64,000 nt of DNA from assembly GCA_018771605.1 (NCBI GenBank), contig CP076324.1, forward strand, positions 248,001 to 312,000. Direction: 5' to 3'. This DNA is from Aquificota bacterium. Lineage in GTDB: Bacteria > Aquificota > Aquificia > Aquificales > Aquificaceae. Shown in pieces: positions 51,351-60,049 of this stretch (position 1 is its first letter; each line of letters opens with the position of its first letter). Below the pieces are notes generated by a model. It was not told the origin of the DNA, did not search any database, and saw only the letters and a list, made by a program, of their open reading frames with translations. A program made the translations under genes and the position numbers.

Positions 51351-51716
51351 GGAAATAGAAAGATATAAAAAAGCCGTGCTTTTTCAAGGCCTATTGTTTT
51401 TAGAAATATTTGAAGCAAGCGCCAGTTAAGAAGTTCTTTGTTTGCGTTTTAATCTCTCACCCAACGTATGAAAAAAATTATTTGAGACAAAAATACATGT
51501 TGGGTGAGAAATTCATCCTTTGTAGTAGCAGGTTTTAAACCTGCCAAATTATAAAACATCGGGCGGGTTCAAGACCCGCCCCTACAACACTATTTTGGGT
51601 ATGCATCAGCGTGCCCCTACATTTAAAAAATCAACGGGTAGGAAGCCCACGGCTTTAATTTCTCACCCAACGTATGAAAAAAAAATTATTTGAGACAAAA
51701 ATACTCCCCTTTGAAG
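51351..51716. repeat. 366-bp non-coding spacer with palindromic and direct repeats
   Basis: No gene is visible. A 42-bp unit (TCTCACCCAACGTATGAAAA and on to AAAATAC) occurs at 51455-51496 and, with two extra A's, at 51661-51704. The first copy pairs with GTTGGGTGAGA (51499-51509) to give an 11-bp stem. Between the copies is a 65-bp cassette bounded by TGTAG/CTACA with two hairpins: GCAGGTTT/AAACCTGC (51528-51544) and GGGCGGGT/ACCCGCCC (51561-51581). It lies downstream of the hydrogenase genes and upstream of the TatD fusion. Confidence 0.85.
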
Positions 51717-52988
51717 TTATTTGTTTACTACTCTTACCCTCAAAAAGTGCGTAGCGCAGGATATGCATGGGTCAAAGTTCCTTATCATGGGCTCTGCTAT
51801 ATCTTGAAGGTCCTCTTCCCTCATGTCCTCAAGGCCCTTTATATGCTCCCACAGGGAAAGCTCCATGGCTGGAAGGTTTTGGGCCGTAGGTGGCACTATG
51901 TCCGCCTTTAAAATCCTTCCCTCCTCATCAAAGGCATAGCTGTGCCATAGCACACCCCTTGGTGCCTCAGAAACTCCAAAGCCCTCAGACCTCTTTGGCC
52001 TAAACTCCACAAGGCTTTTCTCTGGCCTTTTGTAGCCTTTGACAATATCAAGGGACCTCTCAAGGGAATGGATGATCTCCAGCATCCTAACAAGAAGGCT
52101 CTTGTAGGGGTTTTTCAATGGTGGCACAAGGCCAAGCTTTAAGGCCATCTCTTTTGCCAGCGAAGATAGCTTTTCAAAGGCGTTGTTAAAGCGTGCAAGG
52201 GGTCCAACCAAATAGACCCTGCCATCCCTTAGCTTAGCATGCTTGGCATTAGAATATGGCACCTCAAACTCTTCAAAAATCTCCTTAAAGGAAGATGGCC
52301 TTATCCTTTGACCCTCAAGGTATATATCACCCTTGAGTATGGGGTATTCCTCCTCCCAGAGGGAGACAAAGACTATATCTTTTAACTCAAAGTCCGGAAA
52401 TTTAATGCCTTTTAGCCTTTCCATCACCCAAAGGCTCTTCTCTAAGGCAAGGCCTATAGGCTCAATAAGGTGGGATAGGTCCTCTGGAAGGTGGCTAAAG
52501 CCTCCTGCCACCACAGAAACAGGATGGGAAGTCCTACCACCAAGGCTTTGTATTATAAGGCTTCCAGCCCTCTTTATCTCCATACCAGCCATCACAATCT
52601 CTTTGTCCACCTTGGACATCTCAACCAAGGAAGGCACACCATAAAAGTCCGGAAGGTGTAAAAAGAAAACATGAAGGGCATGGCTCTGTATCCATTCACC
52701 AAAGTACATAAGCCTTCTTATTTTCTCTATTTTCTTTGGAACTTCAACGCCGAAGGCGTCCTCTATGGCTTGAACACCGCTCATCTGATAGGCCACTGGG
52801 CATATGCCACATATGCGCGCAGTAATATCCGGAATAAGATGGTAGGGCTTCTCCTTTAGTATGCCCTCTATGAACCTGGGTGGCTCGTATATGGAAAGCC
52901 TCAAGGCCTTTGGCTTCCCATCCTCAAGGTATACCTCAAGGGCACCCTCACCCTCTACCCTGGTAAGGGCAGAAAGCCTTAGCCTCAT
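51717..52988 (-). CDS. [NiFe] hydrogenase large subunit, group 3b type
   Basis: A 423-residue catalytic subunit. The Ni-Fe site cysteines are in TARICGICPVAYQ (L1) and the C-terminal FDPCISCATHF (L2). Group 3 features are the short N-terminus LSALTRVEGEGALEVYLEDGKP and FIEGILKEKPYHLIPDITARICGIC. The protein ends about seven residues after the L2 His, so any maturation peptide is very short (LRVRVVNK). Group 3b enzymes are bidirectional NADP-linked hydrogenases, some with sulfhydrogenase activity. It overlaps the small subunit gene by 4 bp. Confidence 0.93.
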   Translation of the reverse strand: MRLRLSALTRVEGEGALEVYLEDGKPKALRLSIYEPPRFIEGILKEKPYHLIPDITARICGICPVAYQMSGVQAIEDAFGVEVPKKIEKIRRLMYFGEWIQSHALHVFFLHLPDFYGVPSLVEMSKVDKEIVMAGMEIKRAGSLIIQSLGGRTSHPVSVVAGGFSHLPEDLSHLIEPIGLALEKSLWVMERLKGIKFPDFELKDIVFVSLWEEEYPILKGDIYLEGQRIRPSSFKEIFEEFEVPYSNAKHAKLRDGRVYLVGPLARFNNAFEKLSSLAKEMALKLGLVPPLKNPYKSLLVRMLEIIHSLERSLDIVKGYKRPEKSLVEFRPKRSEGFGVSEAPRGVLWHSYAFDEEGRILKADIVPPTAQNLPAMELSLWEHIKGLEDMREEDLQDIAEPMIRNFDPCISCATHFLRVRVVNK

Positions 52989-53728
52989 AGCCAGCTCCTT
53001 ATGTTTTTATTAAAGCCGTTAAAAGACAACCTCAAAAGCTCCCTCAGATCCTCTTCTCCTACTCCAAGCCTCTCATAGGCTTCCTTTAGGGCCAAAAGGT
53101 TAGGGTTTTCTATGGGTCCATAACAGCCATAGCACCCCCTTCTAAAGCTAGGACATAAGGCACCACAGCCAGCCATGGTTATTGGCCCAAGGCATGGCCT
53201 TTGATAGGCCACCATCACGCAAGGATTTCCTTTCCTTTTGCACTCAAGGCACAAAGGATAAGAAGGTAGGTTTGCAGACCTGTTTTCAAGGAAGGCCATA
53301 AGGACCTCCCTGAGGTGTTCCTTGTTTATGGGACAGCCCCTTATCTCTAAATCCACCTTTACAAAGTCCGACAGAGGTCTTGACTGAGGGTTTACATCAT
53401 ACTTTTGAGAATAAACGGAAGAATAAAGGCTTAAAAAGTCTTCAAAGTTCCTCGCCGACTGGATGCCACCGGAGACGGCACAGGCCCCAATGGCTATCAA
53501 AAACCTAGAGCTTTCCCTTATCTTCCTTATCCTCTCTTCCTCCTCCGGTGTGGATACGGACCCCTCCACAAAGGCGAGGTCAAAAAAGTCCCATCGGTTT
53601 GCCGACTGCGCCTCAAGGAAATACTCTATGCTTACAATTTCGGAAAGCTTTAAAAATTCCTCCTCCAGTTCAAAGAAGGCAAGCTGACAGCCATCGCAGG
53701 AGGAGAACTTAAAGACGCCTACCCTCAT
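52985..53728 (-). CDS. [NiFe] hydrogenase small subunit, group 3b type
   Basis: A 247-residue Fe-S subunit without a Tat signal, hence cytoplasmic. Proximal cluster cysteines are in FSSCDGCQLAFF, AIGACAVSGG and IRGCPINKE. The C-terminal segment CLECKRKGNPC, AGCGALCPSFRRGCYGCYGP holds the medial and distal cluster ligands, typical of the delta subunit of sulfhydrogenase-type enzymes. It transfers electrons from the Ni-Fe site to the beta and gamma subunits. It overlaps both neighbours by 4 bp. Confidence 0.93.
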   Translation of the reverse strand: MRVGVFKFSSCDGCQLAFFELEEEFLKLSEIVSIEYFLEAQSANRWDFFDLAFVEGSVSTPEEEERIRKIRESSRFLIAIGACAVSGGIQSARNFEDFLSLYSSVYSQKYDVNPQSRPLSDFVKVDLEIRGCPINKEHLREVLMAFLENRSANLPSYPLCLECKRKGNPCVMVAYQRPCLGPITMAGCGALCPSFRRGCYGCYGPIENPNLLALKEAYERLGVGEEDLRELLRLSFNGFNKNIRSWL

Positions 53729-54525
53729 ACCTCCTTCCTTTCAAAGTATTCCTTTATCAAATCATACCTAAATATGGGCCCATCCTTGCAGACAAAGTAG
53801 GGCCCTATCATACAGTGCCCGCATGTACCCACAGAACACTTCATATGCCTCTCAAGGGAAGCATAGATTCTATTCTCTTCAATGCCCTTCTCTTTCAAAA
53901 GGCTTACGCAGGCCTTCACCATAGGGTCTGGACCACATATAAAGACTAAAGAATCCTTTTCAATATCCAATTTCCTCAAAAGGTCTGTTATAATCCCCGT
54001 TTTTCCCTTCCATTGTGGATGAGAGGTGCCTATTATGGCCCTAAGGTCCGCCTTTGAGGACCACTCCTCATAAAGATACTTATACAGAAGGCTGTCATAG
54101 TCCTTTGAGCCATAAAGGTGTATTAGCCTTTTTATGGGCCTTTTCATGGCCTCTTCAAAGACCCACCGGGTTGCCGCAAGGCCAAGGCCACCGGAGAGGA
54201 TAAGGAGGGTTTTCCCATAGGCCTCCTCCAGGCTCCACCTGTTGCCATAGGGTCCTCTCCAGTATAGAAGGTCTCCCTCCCTCAGGCTGTCTATATACCT
54301 TGTCACATCACCCACAGCCCTTACCGTATGGACCAGATAGCCTTCTCCCTTGCTTGCTATGGTTATGGGTGCCTCGCCCCTTCCAAAGGCATAAAGCATG
54401 TTATACTGCCCAAATTGTGCCTCCTCCTCTGTGGCAATATAAAAGGTATAAACACCCTCACACTCCTTTATCACCCTTATTATCCTTGAGGCCTTTAGCC
54501 TGTAAGGATTTTCAACCATAGGCAA
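53725..54525 (-). CDS. Hydrogenase gamma subunit, FAD/NAD(P)-binding
   Basis: A 266-residue ferredoxin-reductase-type protein. An FAD domain in residues 1-100 is followed by a nucleotide domain with LLILSGGLGLAATRWVFEEA and FICGPDPMVKACVSLL. A C-terminal [2Fe-2S] site is formed by KCSVGTCGHCMIGPYFVC. This is the electron exit to NAD(P)H in group 3b hydrogenases and is related to the PyrK family. It overlaps the delta gene by 4 bp and the beta gene by 14 bp. Confidence 0.92.
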   Translation of the reverse strand: MPMVENPYRLKASRIIRVIKECEGVYTFYIATEEEAQFGQYNMLYAFGRGEAPITIASKGEGYLVHTVRAVGDVTRYIDSLREGDLLYWRGPYGNRWSLEEAYGKTLLILSGGLGLAATRWVFEEAMKRPIKRLIHLYGSKDYDSLLYKYLYEEWSSKADLRAIIGTSHPQWKGKTGIITDLLRKLDIEKDSLVFICGPDPMVKACVSLLKEKGIEENRIYASLERHMKCSVGTCGHCMIGPYFVCKDGPIFRYDLIKEYFERKEV

Positions 54526-55618
54526 GCCTTCTTACCTCCTGTCTTATGTCTATGCCAGCAGGACACCATGTGATACACCTTCCACAGCCTACACAGCCAA
54601 AGCTATCAAACTGGTCCACCCAATAGGCAAACTTATGCATAAGCCACTGCCTATATCTGGAGTGGATGCTCTGCCTGAGGTTAAATCGGTGGACTGTGGC
54701 AAAGGAGGGAGAAAAGCATGAGTCCCAAAGCCTTATCCTCTCGCTACAATCCGATTCTAAGCTGTTTCTCTCCACTATATCAAAGCAAAAGCAAGTAGGA
54801 CAAACTTGCGTACAGGAGGTGCAAGCAAGACATCTTTTCTCAATATGTTCCCAATGGGAGCTATCCATCTTACCATAAAGCCTTTGCGCCAGCCCTTCCC
54901 TATCAAAAAACTCCTCTATAGAATCCTTCAGGTACTTTAACTTTCTTTCCTTCTCTTCAAAGTGTCTCTCTTCTGTCCTCTCCTTCTTCTCCAAAAGGCT
55001 AACCATCTTCTCACCCCTTTCTGAACCCACCTCCAAAAGGAAGGAGTCCTCCAGCTCTGTGATAAGGAGGTCAAAGCCACCTTTTACCTCTGGACCAGTG
55101 CCCATTGTATTACAAAAGCAGGTGGAGGTCCTATAGGTGCAGTTTACGGCCACTATGAAGGCCCTTTCTCTTAGGCTCTTGTAGTATGGGTCTGGGTGTG
55201 AGTTCTTTTCAAGGAAAACCCTGTCAAGAATTTTTATGGCAGAAAGGTCGCAAGCCCTCACATCAAAAAAGCAGTACTTTTTTTCTACCCTCTCCATCTC
55301 GAAGCTTAAAGCCCCATCGGACCTTCTTACCTTCATAAGCCTTAGTTCCGGTGGATGCAAAAAGGCTTTTGGAGAGTTGGCAGGATGGGTGTAGGTAAAG
55401 TAGCCATTTGAAGCCTTCTCAACAGCATAAAGGGCAGGTCCTTCTACATTTTTGTAGCCCAAGGCAAGGCTTTCAAAGTCTTTAACATGGTCGTATACCA
55501 AAAGGCCATCCCTCAAAGTTGGAGCAATAACCTTATAGCTTTCGCTAAGAAGATAAAAAAGCTCCCTTAGCCCCTCAAGACCTATTATGTAGCCTTTGCC
55601 TTTTCCTTTGCCTTCCAC
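54512..55618 (-). CDS. Hydrogenase beta subunit, 4Fe-4S ferredoxin type
   Basis: A 368-residue subunit. The C-terminal third has two 4Fe-4S motifs, [18 protein letters not shown] and [18 protein letters not shown]. The N-terminal part ([41 protein letters not shown]) matches the sulfhydrogenase beta/HydB family. It links the small-subunit clusters to the gamma flavoprotein. The frame opens at GTG 55618, overlapping prfB by 34 bp; the precise start is uncertain because the family homology begins about 10 residues later. It is the first gene of the hydrogenase operon. Confidence 0.9.
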   Translation of the reverse strand: MEGKGKGKGYIIGLEGLRELFYLLSESYKVIAPTLRDGLLVYDHVKDFESLALGYKNVEGPALYAVEKASNGYFTYTHPANSPKAFLHPPELRLMKVRRSDGALSFEMERVEKKYCFFDVRACDLSAIKILDRVFLEKNSHPDPYYKSLRERAFIVAVNCTYRTSTCFCNTMGTGPEVKGGFDLLITELEDSFLLEVGSERGEKMVSLLEKKERTEERHFEEKERKLKYLKDSIEEFFDREGLAQRLYGKMDSSHWEHIEKRCLACTSCTQVCPTCFCFDIVERNSLESDCSERIRLWDSCFSPSFATVHRFNLRQSIHSRYRQWLMHKFAYWVDQFDSFGCVGCGRCITWCPAGIDIRQEVRRLAYG

Positions 55619-56697
55619 CTCAAGTATTCCTCTATAAATGGGTCTATGTCCCCATCCATCACGGCTGACACATTGCCTATCTCCAGGCCAGTCCTTAGGT
55701 CCTTTACAAGCTGGTAGGGCTGAAAAACATAGGACCTTATCTGGTAACCCCAGCCTATGTCTGTCTTTTCTCCCTCAAGGGCCTTCTTCTTCTCTTCAAG
55801 CTTTTGAAGCTCAAGCTGGTATAGCTTAGCCTTTAGAAGTTCCAAGGCCTTTAGCCTGTTCTGTAGCTGGGACCTCTCCTGCTGGCATGTTACCACTATG
55901 CCCGTTGGCTTGTGCCTTATCCTTACCGCCGTGTCTGTTTTATTTACATACTGGCCTCCCGCACCGCTGGCCCTAAAGGTCTCCATCTCAATGTCCTCTT
56001 CCCTTATCTCTATGTTTATACTCTCATCTATCTGTGGCATGACAGAAACGGAAGCAAAGGAGGTGTGCCTTCTTGCGTTGGCGTCAAAGGGTGAAATTCT
56101 TACAAGCCTGTGGACTCCATGCTCTCCCTTTAGATAGCCGTAAGCATACGGTCCCTTTATAAGGAGGGTGGCACTCCTTATGCCCGCCACATCGTCTGGG
56201 TTAATATCCACCACCTCCACCTCATAGCCATGCCTTTCCGCCCACCTTTTATACATCCTCAAAAGCATACTTGCCCAATCGCAAGCCTCCACACCACCCG
56301 CACCTGCCTGTATGGTAAGGTAGGCGTTCTTTGAATCCATCTCCTCCGAAAGGAAAGCCTTTATCTCCAGGTCCCTAATGGGCTTTTCAAGCCTGTTTAA
56401 CTCTTCCATTAGTATCTGTATTGTTTCAAGGTCCTCTTCAGGGGTTATCTCCATAAGGTCCTCTATGTCTTTAAGGCCCTTTTCTATCTCCTCCAATTCC
56501 TTTATATTCTCCTCCAGCCATCTCCTTCTTTGTGTTAGGCTTTTTGCCTTTTCTTGGTCATTCCAAAAATCTGCGGAAGCCATACTCTTGTCTATATTTT
56601 CTATCTCCTCCTTAAGCGCTTGCACATTAAAGGTAGTTTTCACATCTTCAAACTTTTCTTTAAGATGTTCTAACTTTTCCCTAACTTCCGTCAGCAT
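55585..56697 (-). CDS. prfB: Peptide chain release factor 2, no programmed frameshift
   Basis: A 370-residue class I release factor. The RF2-type stop-recognition motif SPF is in [19 protein letters not shown] and the catalytic GGQ in [21 protein letters not shown]2 reads UGA and UAA. The gene is a single open frame; the in-frame UGA that drives +1 frameshifting in many bacteria is missing. ATG 56697 ([12 protein letters not shown]) is chosen over the longer frame, which would overlap the divergent acetyltransferase. No ribosome binding site is present; a TAATAT box lies eight bases upstream. Confidence 0.94.
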   Translation of the reverse strand: MLTEVREKLEHLKEKFEDVKTTFNVQALKEEIENIDKSMASADFWNDQEKAKSLTQRRRWLEENIKELEEIEKGLKDIEDLMEITPEEDLETIQILMEELNRLEKPIRDLEIKAFLSEEMDSKNAYLTIQAGAGGVEACDWASMLLRMYKRWAERHGYEVEVVDINPDDVAGIRSATLLIKGPYAYGYLKGEHGVHRLVRISPFDANARRHTSFASVSVMPQIDESINIEIREEDIEMETFRASGAGGQYVNKTDTAVRIRHKPTGIVVTCQQERSQLQNRLKALELLKAKLYQLELQKLEEKKKALEGEKTDIGWGYQIRSYVFQPYQLVKDLRTGLEIGNVSAVMDGDIDPFIEEYLRWKAKEKAKAT

Positions 56698-56715
56698 AGA
56701 ATTTAATATTAAGCT
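56698..56715. promoter_or_regulatory. 18-bp bidirectional promoter between prfB and rimI-like genes
   Basis: The gap contains the perfect palindrome TTAATATTAA. It gives TAATAT on both strands, six bases before the acetyltransferase ATG and eight bases before the prfB ATG. There is no Shine-Dalgarno sequence for either, so leaderless transcripts in both directions are likely. Confidence 0.5.
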
Positions 56716-57198
56716 ATGGTAAGAGAGATGCAACCGTCAGACTTGGAAGAGGTTCTAAGGATAAGCGAAGAGTGCTTTAACTCAGATGCATGGAGTAGGC
56801 AGGCCTTTGAAAAGGAGTTCAACCTTGATTATTCCTATAGGTTTGTTTTAGAGGAGGATGGTGAGGTAATAGGCTATGCGGTAGTGTGGCAGATATACGA
56901 TGAGGCTACCATCATGTCCATAGCCATAAAGAAAGACAGATGGGGCAAGGGCTACGGCAAAAGGCTTATGAAGTTTCTCATAGAATACTTTAAAGGTAAA
57001 GTAAGCAGGTTTGTGCTTGATGTGAGAAGGTCCAACATAAGGGCCATAAGGCTATATCAGTCTATTGGCTTTAAAATAATATCCGAAAGGCGTGGTTATT
57101 ATTCCGATGGTGAGGATGCCTTTCAGATGACTCTTGAATTGGAGGAGAATGGTGGAGATAAAGGGAAGGCCTTTGAAGCTGTTAATACCGGAGGATAA
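56716..57198 (+). CDS. rimI: RimI-like GNAT acetyltransferase
   Basis: A 160-residue GNAT enzyme. It starts [21 protein letters not shown], a typical RimI opening. The acetyl-CoA site is [25 protein letters not shown], followed by [31 protein letters not shown]. RimI acetylates ribosomal protein S18 and some members acetylate other proteins, so specificity is an inference. Its last 50 bp overlap the hpt gene. Confidence 0.85.
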   Translation: MVREMQPSDLEEVLRISEECFNSDAWSRQAFEKEFNLDYSYRFVLEEDGEVIGYAVVWQIYDEATIMSIAIKKDRWGKGYGKRLMKFLIEYFKGKVSRFVLDVRRSNIRAIRLYQSIGFKIISERRGYYSDGEDAFQMTLELEENGGDKGKAFEAVNTGG

Positions 57199-57676
57199 GA
57201 TCCTCCAAAGGGTAAAGGAGTTGGCAAAGGAGATAGAGGACTATTTTGCAGGCCCCTTTTTTGTGGTAAGCCTTCTAAAGGGCGCCTTCATCTTTACGGC
57301 AGACCTGGTGAGAAGCTTTAGCATTCCTGTGCAGGTGGATTTTATATGGGTCTCCAGCTATGGCTCCTCTCAAGAAAGTCAAGGGCATGTAAAGGTTATA
57401 AAGGACCTGGACAGAGACATAGAGGGTCTAAAGGTTCTCTTGGTGGATGATATTTTGGACACAGGCTATACCCTTGAGGAGGTCTACAGGCTTCTCAAGC
57501 TAAAGGGTGCCAAGGAGGTAAAGACCTGCGTCCTTTTGGACAAAAAGGAAAGAAGAAAGGTGCCTTTTGAGGCGGACTTTGTGGGCTTTGAGGTACCAAA
57601 CCTCTTCCTTGTGGGCTATGGCCTTGATTGGGATGAAGAGGGCAGGAATCTAAGGGGCATATACGCAGTGCTTTAG
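57149..57676 (+). CDS. hpt: Hypoxanthine phosphoribosyltransferase
   Basis: A 175-residue purine salvage enzyme. The PRPP-binding motif is VLLVDDILDTGYTLEEVY, preceded by VVSLLKGAFIFTADLVR and VDFIWVSSYGSSQESQG (flexible loop). The C-terminal LFLVGYGLDWDEEGRNLRGIYAV is the family signature for purine binding. ATG 57149 is chosen because GGAGG lies just upstream; the frame is open from 57134. It overlaps rimI by 50 bp and converges with pncA with a 4-bp overlap. Confidence 0.93.
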   Translation: MVEIKGRPLKLLIPEDKILQRVKELAKEIEDYFAGPFFVVSLLKGAFIFTADLVRSFSIPVQVDFIWVSSYGSSQESQGHVKVIKDLDRDIEGLKVLLVDDILDTGYTLEEVYRLLKLKGAKEVKTCVLLDKKERRKVPFEADFVGFEVPNLFLVGYGLDWDEEGRNLRGIYAVL

Positions 57677-58257
57677 CCTACGTCCTCTATGCTTATGCCT
57701 ACGGTACCAGCCCTAAGCATCTCCTCTATGGCCCTTTCCGAGTCTCCAGGGTTTACATCCACACCCTTTATACCATCAAGGAGGAGAAAGGCCTCATAGC
57801 CAAGGTTTATAGCGCCAAGCACAGTGTTTTTTACGCAATAATCGGTGGCCACACCACCCACAAAGACTCTCCTTATGCCCCTTTCCTTTAGAAGGCTGTC
57901 AAGAATGGTTCCTTGAAAGCCCGAGTAGGCGTCAAAGTCTTTACTTGTGCCTTTTGAGATGATAAAGCGGTTGTCCTGTGGTATAAAAAGGTCCTTGTGG
58001 AACATGGCCCTTTCCGTGTTTTGAACGCAGTGAGGTGGCCACACACCCCCTTGCTCTTTGAAGGATATGTGGTCCGGCGGATGCCAATCCCTTGTAAAGA
58101 ATACGGGAAGCCCTAAGGAGTTAAAAAGCTTTGTGTATTGGTTAAGCCTTGGGATTATCTTGTCTCCCTCTGGCACAGGAAGGGCTCCCCCCGGCATAAA
58201 ATCCTTTTGCATATCCACCACTATAAGCGCATCCTTTGGGCTAAGCTTTACTTTCAT
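57673..58257 (-). CDS. pncA: Nicotinamidase
   Basis: A 194-residue isochorismatase-fold hydrolase converting nicotinamide to nicotinate for NAD salvage. The catalytic Asp is in LIVVDMQKDFMPGGALPV, metal ligands in FTRDWHPPDHISF, the Lys in IISKGTSKDFDAYSGF and the nucleophilic Cys in VFVGGVATDYCVKNTV. All are in the expected order. It overlaps sfsA by 4 bp and likely shares its transcript. Confidence 0.94.
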   Translation of the reverse strand: MKVKLSPKDALIVVDMQKDFMPGGALPVPEGDKIIPRLNQYTKLFNSLGLPVFFTRDWHPPDHISFKEQGGVWPPHCVQNTERAMFHKDLFIPQDNRFIISKGTSKDFDAYSGFQGTILDSLLKERGIRRVFVGGVATDYCVKNTVLGAINLGYEAFLLLDGIKGVDVNPGDSERAIEEMLRAGTVGISIEDVG

Positions 58258-58898
58258 AGCAAAACCTCCACAGGTATTTCATCTTTTAATTTAATCTCCT
58301 CAAGGCTAACAGAACATCGGTAGGCCCTTGCCTCTAAGCCAAGCTTTACATACTTCAAAAGAGCTTCGGAAAACTTTGGGTCTACACGCCAGTTGGGAGA
58401 GAAGGCTCTGCAGTCTTCCCTTTGAACCACAAAGACTACGAGTGGTTCATATCCTTCCCTTGAAAGCTCAATAAGCTTTTCAATATGCCTCCTTCCCCTC
58501 TCCGTGGGCGCATCTGGAAAAAGGGCAATGCCATCCTCTACCAAGTTTACAGACTTTACCTCCACAGGCCTATGGCCTAAAAGAAGGTCAAACCTTTTGT
58601 CGCCAAAGGTAGGTTCAAAGGAGACTGGAACCTTTATATACTCTGCATAAAGCTTTGGAGCAATGTGAGAATCAATGCAAACAAGGTAATCTTTAAACTC
58701 TGCGAGGACTATTTCAAAGGGATGTTTGCCTTCTTTCCTTTTTGCCACATAAATTTTATTGCCTTCACATAGAAGTTCTTTTAACCTTCCCGTGTTCCTT
58801 ATGTAGGCTGTGTAGTCTTTGCCTTCAAGCTCTATAAGGCCTACAAACCTGTTTAACCTCTTTTTGAATTTTGCTTCCTTTAACTTTGGAAATCTCAT
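58254..58898 (-). CDS. sfsA: SfsA-family protein
   Basis: A 214-residue protein of the SfsA family. It has an OB-like N-terminus with FVGLIELEGKDYTAYIRNTGRLKELL. The nuclease-like part is DLLLGHRPVEVKSVNLVEDGIALFPDAPTERGRRHIEKL with the restriction-endonuclease-like E-x-K and T-x-R-G patterns. Role in the cell is poorly known (named for sugar fermentation stimulation in E. coli). The start is 11 bp downstream of a strong hairpin (58910-58929) and has no ribosome binding site. Confidence 0.88.
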   Translation of the reverse strand: MRFPKLKEAKFKKRLNRFVGLIELEGKDYTAYIRNTGRLKELLCEGNKIYVAKRKEGKHPFEIVLAEFKDYLVCIDSHIAPKLYAEYIKVPVSFEPTFGDKRFDLLLGHRPVEVKSVNLVEDGIALFPDAPTERGRRHIEKLIELSREGYEPLVVFVVQREDCRAFSPNWRVDPKFSEALLKYVKLGLEARAYRCSVSLEEIKLKDEIPVEVLL

Positions 58899-58909
58899 TT
58901 TTTAGAAAG

Positions 58910-58929
58910 GCCCCACCGGGCGGTGGGGC
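58910..58929. repeat. Strong G/C hairpin upstream of sfsA
   Basis: GCCCCACC and GGTGGGGC pair perfectly around a GGGC loop. The next base on the sfsA (minus) strand is followed by CTTTCTAAAAA and then the ATG at 58898. It could be a 5' leader structure for sfsA, a processing site, or the end of a short unannotated transcript. It is not followed by a clear T-run in either direction. Confidence 0.75.
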
Positions 58930-58939
58930 AAAACAATTA

Positions 58940-58957
58940 GGGGAGGGAGGGGGAGGG
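58940..58957 (+). other. G-quadruplex motif with single-base loops
   Basis: Four G-runs, GGGG-A-GGG-A-GGGGG-A-GGG, separated by single A loops, on the plus strand between sfsA and moxR. This composition is expected to form a very stable parallel quadruplex. It lies 120 bp upstream of moxR and 42 bp upstream of the sfsA start. The rest of the spacer (58958-59077) is A/T-rich. Confidence 0.8.
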
Positions 58958-59062
58958 AGTATCTAACTTTCCCCAACTTATCTAATTGAAAATTATATAC
59001 AAAATTTTCTCATTGTCAAGTAGTATAAGCAGGGTGTTCCAAAATCCAACTAACTCTAATAT

Positions 59063-59068
59063 TATAAT
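59063..59068 (+). promoter_or_regulatory. -10 box directly upstream of moxR
   Basis: A perfect TATAAT lies nine bases before the moxR ATG at 59078. There is no Shine-Dalgarno sequence, so a leaderless message is likely. No good -35 hexamer is seen. Confidence 0.5.
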
Positions 59069-59077
59069 GTTTGAAGC

Positions 59078-59989
59078 ATGGATTTAGAATCTGTAAAGTC
59101 GGAGATAGGCAAGGTATTCAAGGGAAAGGATGAGATTATAACCTATTCGCTTGTGTGCCTTTTGTCTGGTGGGCATTTGCTTCTTGAGGATATACCTGGC
59201 GTTGGTAAAACCACCCTTGCCCTCTCAATGGCTAAGGTTCTTGGCCTTTCTTTTGCGCGAATACAATTCACCAGTGATCTTCTTCCTTCGGATATACTTG
59301 GTGTAAGCGTATATGACCAAGCAAAAAAGAGCTTTGTTTTCAAAAAAGGTCCTATTTTTAACAATCTTGTCTTAGCAGACGAGATAAACAGGTCAACGCC
59401 AAAGACCCAAAGCGCCCTTTTGGAAGCTATGGCAGAGGGGAAAGTATCCGTTGACGGTATAACTTATGAGCTACCCCAACCCTTTTTTATAATAGCTACT
59501 CAAAACCCTGTTGAACAGTATGGAACTTATCCTTTGCCAGAATCACAGTTAGACCGTTTTAGTATGAGGCTTAGCCTTGGATATCCAGACCCAGAAACAG
59601 AAATGCAAATCATAAGGGGAGAGAATCCCTTGGAAAGGGTTGAAAAGCTAAAACCAGTTGTTAAACCTCAAGATATTCTTACTACAATTGATGCCATAAA
59701 ACGGTTTTATGTATCTCCGGAGGTAGCCAAACTTGTGGTTGCGATAGGGCAGGCCACAAGGCAACACCCTGGAATTGTTGTTGGCGTTTCTACAAGAGCT
59801 TTAATACATCTTGTAAACTGTGCAAAGGCGTTAGCTTATACAAAGGAAAGGGATTTTATCGTTCCAGAAGATGTTTTAGAGTTAGCACCCGTATGTTTAT
59901 CTCATAGAATTATTACAAGGGATGGAGAATCTTCCATATCTCTTATAAGGCAGATAGTAGAGGATATTAGGTCTTCTTTAAAATCTTAA
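59078..59989 (+). CDS. moxR: MoxR-family AAA+ ATPase
   Basis: A 303-residue AAA+ protein. Walker A is LEDIPGVGKTTLALSMAKVL, Walker B LVLADEINRSTPKTQSALLEAMAEGKV, sensor 1 FIIATQNPVEQYGTYPLPESQLDRF and arginine-finger region FSMRLSLGYPDPETE. MoxR ATPases normally act with VWA-domain proteins to activate or assemble enzymes, and often sit beside TgpA-type transglutaminases. Here it stands alone; a TgpA-like gene is at 37448 and a VWA gene at 11242. Whether they cooperate is an inference. Confidence 0.93.
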   Translation: MDLESVKSEIGKVFKGKDEIITYSLVCLLSGGHLLLEDIPGVGKTTLALSMAKVLGLSFARIQFTSDLLPSDILGVSVYDQAKKSFVFKKGPIFNNLVLADEINRSTPKTQSALLEAMAEGKVSVDGITYELPQPFFIIATQNPVEQYGTYPLPESQLDRFSMRLSLGYPDPETEMQIIRGENPLERVEKLKPVVKPQDILTTIDAIKRFYVSPEVAKLVVAIGQATRQHPGIVVGVSTRALIHLVNCAKALAYTKERDFIVPEDVLELAPVCLSHRIITRDGESSISLIRQIVEDIRSSLKS

Positions 59990-60011
59990 TGATTTTTTCA
60001 TTAATCAGGTA

Positions 60012-60017
60012 TATAAT
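60012..60017 (+). promoter_or_regulatory. -10 box of the OmpA-family gene
   Basis: TATAAT at 60012-60017 lies in the gap after moxR, followed by an AGAAAGGAGGT ribosome binding site ending seven bases before the ATG at 60050. A weak A/T-rich stem (TTAATGA/TCATTAA, 59987-60003) just upstream may end the moxR message. Confidence 0.5.
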
Positions 60018-60049
60018 TAAAAGAAATACCTTAGAAAGGAGGTGGCACA

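Noticed and set aside
55585-56697. Programmed frameshift in prfB
   Set aside because: The reading frame is continuous through the N-terminal region with no in-frame UGA or slippery CUU-UGA context.
58910-58929. Bidirectional Rho-independent terminator
   Set aside because: Flanking genes diverge from it, so there is no obvious message to terminate, and no T-run follows on either strand.
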